Shown here: piece after piece, positions 25,052-27,483 of the stretch
Layout of the letters: every line of letters begins with the position of its first letter
Numbering within the stretch: the first letter of the stretch is position 1
Assembly: GCA_002361935.1 (NCBI GenBank)
Contig: DESD01000020.1
Location: 1-27,483 of the forward strand
DNA from: Ruminococcaceae bacterium UBA3323
Lineage (GTDB): Bacteria > Bacillota > Clostridia > Oscillospirales > Acutalibacteraceae
Direction of reading: 5' to 3'
Length of the DNA: 27,483 nucleotides
The notes under the pieces: model-generated
Seen by the model: only the letters and a program-made list of their open reading frames with translations
Told to the model about the DNA's origin: nothing
Database searches by the model: none
Made by a program: the position numbers and the translations under genes

Positions 25052-25465
25052 TTACCTTTTATTCTTATCAATATAGGATTGAAGAATCATAACGGCAGAA
25101 ACCGCATCAACAGTATCTTTTCGTTTTTTTCCCCTTACATTATTTACAGACAGAATATTATGAGCCATAACCGTGGTAAGTCTTTCATCTATAAAATCAA
25201 CCGGCTTACGGGTTTTTTCTTCAAGTTTTTTTCCGAATTCCCTGCACGCTTCGGCACGAAAGCCGCAGCTTCCATCCATATTCTTCGGAATACCTACAAC
25301 TATTTTTTCCGCCTTTTCCTTTTCAGCAATTTCACAAAGCCTATCAATCAGTTTGGGCTGATATGCTTCTTTTATGACCGTATACGGAGATGCAAGGGTT
25401 TCATTTATATCCGAAAAGGCAACGCCTGTTCGCATATCTCCGTAATCAACTGACATAATTTTCAT
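25052..25465 (-). CDS. ruvX: RuvX/YqgF Holliday junction resolvase-like protein
   Basis: The 137-residue RNase H-fold protein has SVDYGDMRTGVA (Asp7), VVGIPKNMDG with GFRA, FIDERLTT (Asp93, Glu94) and the final KDTVDAVSA (Asp117, Asp120). These acids are the expected metal site. YqgF proteins have been linked to 16S rRNA 5' end processing as well as to junction resolution. AAGGT lies 8 bases before the ATG. It follows the penicillin-binding protein gene after 60 bases that contain a hairpin, and the M50 protease gene comes next. Confidence 0.92.
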   Translation of the reverse strand: MKIMSVDYGDMRTGVAFSDINETLASPYTVIKEAYQPKLIDRLCEIAEKEKAEKIVVGIPKNMDGSCGFRAEACREFGKKLEEKTRKPVDFIDERLTTVMAHNILSVNNVRGKKRKDTVDAVSAVMILQSYIDKNKR

Positions 25466-25487
25466 AATTTATTACCTTAACGAATAA

Positions 25488-25511
25488 CGGCATCACATTT
25501 AAATGATGCCG
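25488..25511 (-). terminator. Hairpin between the penicillin-binding protein gene and ruvX
   Basis: An 8-bp stem CGGCATCA/TGATGCCG has an 8-base loop and lies just after the penicillin-binding protein stop. On the minus strand the tail is only TTATTCG, so termination may be weak and partial. The long T run lies on the other strand. Confidence 0.45.
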
Positions 25512-25525
25512 CTAAGCTTTTTTTA

Positions 25526-27483
25526 TTATTCATTATTTGGTTTTTTATTGGCGTTTGCATTCGGATCTTTCGGCTTATGAACGTTGGAATTTGACGTTGC
25601 CGCAACTGATGGAGCAGTTGAATTTACTTTTGTTTCTTTATCTGCTTTTGTAGCTTCAGCCGTTGTTCCGCTTGATTTTGAATAGCTTGGAAGATTGTTT
25701 TTATCATACCAGCCGTAATTTCCGCTTGAATAATTGGCAAGCAAGCCATTGCTCGGATCATAAGCTCGTCTGGTTATACCGTCATAATCAGGGAATTCTT
25801 TCTTATTTACTCCTTTATTGGAATAAATTTCATTCATAACATTCTTCCACAAAATACCCGAAGGGTTCGGCGTTTGCCTTACTTCTTTCTGCTGATCAAA
25901 GCCATACCATACAGCCGCAATATACTCCGGCGTTCCGCCAACAAAATAACGGTCTACGCTTCCCGTGGTAGTACCGGTTTTACCGATGCATTGTACACCG
26001 GAAATTTTATAGGTAGTACCTGTGCCGCTTGTCATAACCGTCTGAAGCAGTTTGTTCATAATCCAAGCAGTGCTTTCGGAAACAGCCTGTTCATTTGCAG
26101 TATCGGGATTGGATTCAAGAATTGTATTGCCCTGAAAATCCGTAACCTTATAATAGCAATACGGATAATAATATTTACCGCCGTTTCCGAATGCCTGATA
26201 AGCAGCCGTAATGTCAAGTACGGAAGCACCGTTTGTCAGAGCTCCTGTAGCAAGTGGAGCCGGTGCACAGTCCTGATCAATCATAGAAGAAATATGGAAT
26301 CTTTCCGTCAAAAAATTGTATGAATAATCAAGACCGATCTGTAACAAGGTTCTGGCAGAAATGGTGTTCAAGGATCGTGCAATACCGGATTGAACCGTGA
26401 GCTTTTTGCTTGAATAACCGCCGCCTTCATTCGTTGGCCACGGCTTGCCATCAACCTTTATATCTTCTGTTGGCGCATCCTTTACAAGAGTAGACCAATA
26501 AAAATCGAAGTCTGATTCCTTCAGGCTTTTTTCAAGAGCAGGTGCATAAACAGCCAATGGTTTAAACGCAGAACCGGGCTGACGTTTAGCATCAACAGCA
26601 CGATTAAAGCCTCTTACATTGTCTTTTGCACCTAAGCCACCGACTATGCCAAGCACTCTTCCCTTATAATCCATAACAACCATAGCACTCTGCGAATCTT
26701 CTTCATAAACACCTTTACGATTTTCATAAACTGTTTCCAGAGCGTCCTGAACTTCCAAATCAATAGCAGTATATATTTTTAATCCGCCGCCGTAAACAAG
26801 AGCCTCCGCTTTTCTTTTTGTATAGCCTTCATTTATCAGATCATTGATAACGGTGCTGATAACATAATCAATATACCAGGAATCAATTGCATTTGTTTTG
26901 GAACTATTGGAATCGGTAACCTTGCTTCCTTTATATTCTTTGCTGTTTGTAAAAATCAATTTATAATTGACTGCTTCGTCATATTGTTCCTGTGTGATTG
27001 CACCCTCTTCAAGCATTGCTCCGAGAACCTGTTTCTGACGTCTTTTGTTCTCTTCTGTATTAATTAATGGGTCATACTTTGTCGGAAACTGTGTTATACC
27101 TGCAATGCAGGCACATTCGGCAATATTCAAATCGGCAACATCCTTGCCGAAATATTCCTCGGCAGCCGTTTTAACGCCGTAGCAGCCCTCTGAAAGATAG
27201 ATGGTATTCAGATAGGCTTCAAGGATTTCATCCTTTTCAAAATATCTTTCAAGATTTAATGCAGAAAGAATTTCGTTGAATTTACGGGCAACGGTAACCT
27301 GTTTTTCATCGGTAAGATTCTTAATAAGCTGCTGTGTAATGGTTGAACCGCCCTGCTTACCGAGATTCTGAGGCTTAACAATTACACCTGCTGTTCTGAT
27401 CCAGTCAACGCCATTATGCTTTTCAAATCTTTTGTCTTCAATGGAAACAAAGGCTTTCGGAAGATACTCACTCATATCTTCAA
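25526..27483 (-). CDS. Class A penicillin-binding protein, 5' end outside the window
   Basis: This is a bifunctional peptidoglycan synthase that polymerises glycan strands and crosslinks peptides outside the membrane. Visible are the GT51 motifs SIEDKRFEKHNG, GGSTITQQL, KNLT and RKFNE. The transpeptidase motifs are SxxK (GSAFK, near 26570), SLN, and GKTGTT (near 25980). The frame stays open through the right edge, and the membrane anchor and first part of the GT domain are missing, so the methionine of MSEYLP (27475) is unlikely to be the real start. The end is a Ser/Thr/Lys/Asn-rich flexible tail (last 50 or so residues). ruvX follows. Confidence 0.95.
   Translation of the reverse strand, partial: EDMSEYLPKAFVSIEDKRFEKHNGVDWIRTAGVIVKPQNLGKQGGSTITQQLIKNLTDEKQVTVARKFNEILSALNLERYFEKDEILEAYLNTIYLSEGCYGVKTAAEEYFGKDVADLNIAECACIAGITQFPTKYDPLINTEENKRRQKQVLGAMLEEGAITQEQYDEAVNYKLIFTNSKEYKGSKVTDSNSSKTNAIDSWYIDYVISTVINDLINEGYTKRKAEALVYGGGLKIYTAIDLEVQDALETVYENRKGVYEEDSQSAMVVMDYKGRVLGIVGGLGAKDNVRGFNRAVDAKRQPGSAFKPLAVYAPALEKSLKESDFDFYWSTLVKDAPTEDIKVDGKPWPTNEGGGYSSKKLTVQSGIARSLNTISARTLLQIGLDYSYNFLTERFHISSMIDQDCAPAPLATGALTNGASVLDITAAYQAFGNGGKYYYPYCYYKVTDFQGNTILESNPDTANEQAVSESTAWIMNKLLQTVMTSGTGTTYKISGVQCIGKTGTTTGSVDRYFVGGTPEYIAAVWYGFDQQKEVRQTPNPSGILWKNVMNEIYSNKGVNKKEFPDYDGITRRAYDPSNGLLANYSSGNYGWYDKNNLPSYSKSSGTTAEATKADKETKVNSTAPSVAATSNSNVHKPKDPNANANKKPNNE

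Noticed and set aside
1..27483. CRISPR array, insertion sequence or prophage genes
   Set aside because: No spaced direct repeats, transposase or integrase motifs, or phage structural proteins were found in any frame.

Overview
This is low-GC DNA that looks like a Gram-positive Bacillota genome, most probably a gut-type member of Clostridia (Oscillospiraceae/Ruminococcaceae-like). The evidence is the low G+C, strong AGGAGG-type ribosome binding sites, TTGACA/TATAAT promoters, the trigger factor-clpP-clpX-lon-ysxC order, the YerC TrpR-like regulator, a DUF1540 protein and the TIGR03960/TIGR03936 radical SAM pair. The genus cannot be fixed from this sequence. I see 26 protein genes and one partial tRNA. 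All but one small gene lie on the minus strand, which suggests co-orientation with replication. I found no insertion sequence, prophage, CRISPR array or pseudogene.

In transcription order (right to left), the window opens with a class A penicillin-binding protein cut by the right edge. It is followed by ruvX, an M50 membrane metalloprotease, a B12-type radical SAM protein and its partner DUF2344 protein. Next is a wall-polymer block: two CDP-glycerol/ribitol phosphotransferase-family proteins, then tarI and tarJ, which make CDP-ribitol. rplS follows with its own promoter and a probable L19 autoregulatory leader.

A predicted cytoplasmic GH35 beta-galactosidase sits between rplS and the ylqF(rbgA)-rnhB-yraN genes. 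These are followed by thrC, so one transcript may carry a glycosidase, a ribosome assembly GTPase, RNase HII, a nuclease-like protein and threonine synthase. thrC converges on the single plus-strand gene, a Cys-rich DUF1540 protein, across a bidirectional terminator.

The left third is protein quality control: a metallophosphoesterase, then tig-clpP-clpX with a very good promoter and a terminator, then lon-ysxC-lysA with a terminator. After that come yerC-methyltransferase-hslO (Hsp33) with their own promoter, and finally a tRNA gene with a consensus promoter that runs off the left edge.

Most of the window is conserved core genome. The parts most worth a second look are the tarIJ/phosphotransferase block (a membrane-hairpin fusion and a gene with no good start codon), the GH35 gene placed inside a ribosome-related gene string, the rplS leader, and the uncharacterised radical SAM pair. 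I did not find convincing evidence of a wholly new system.
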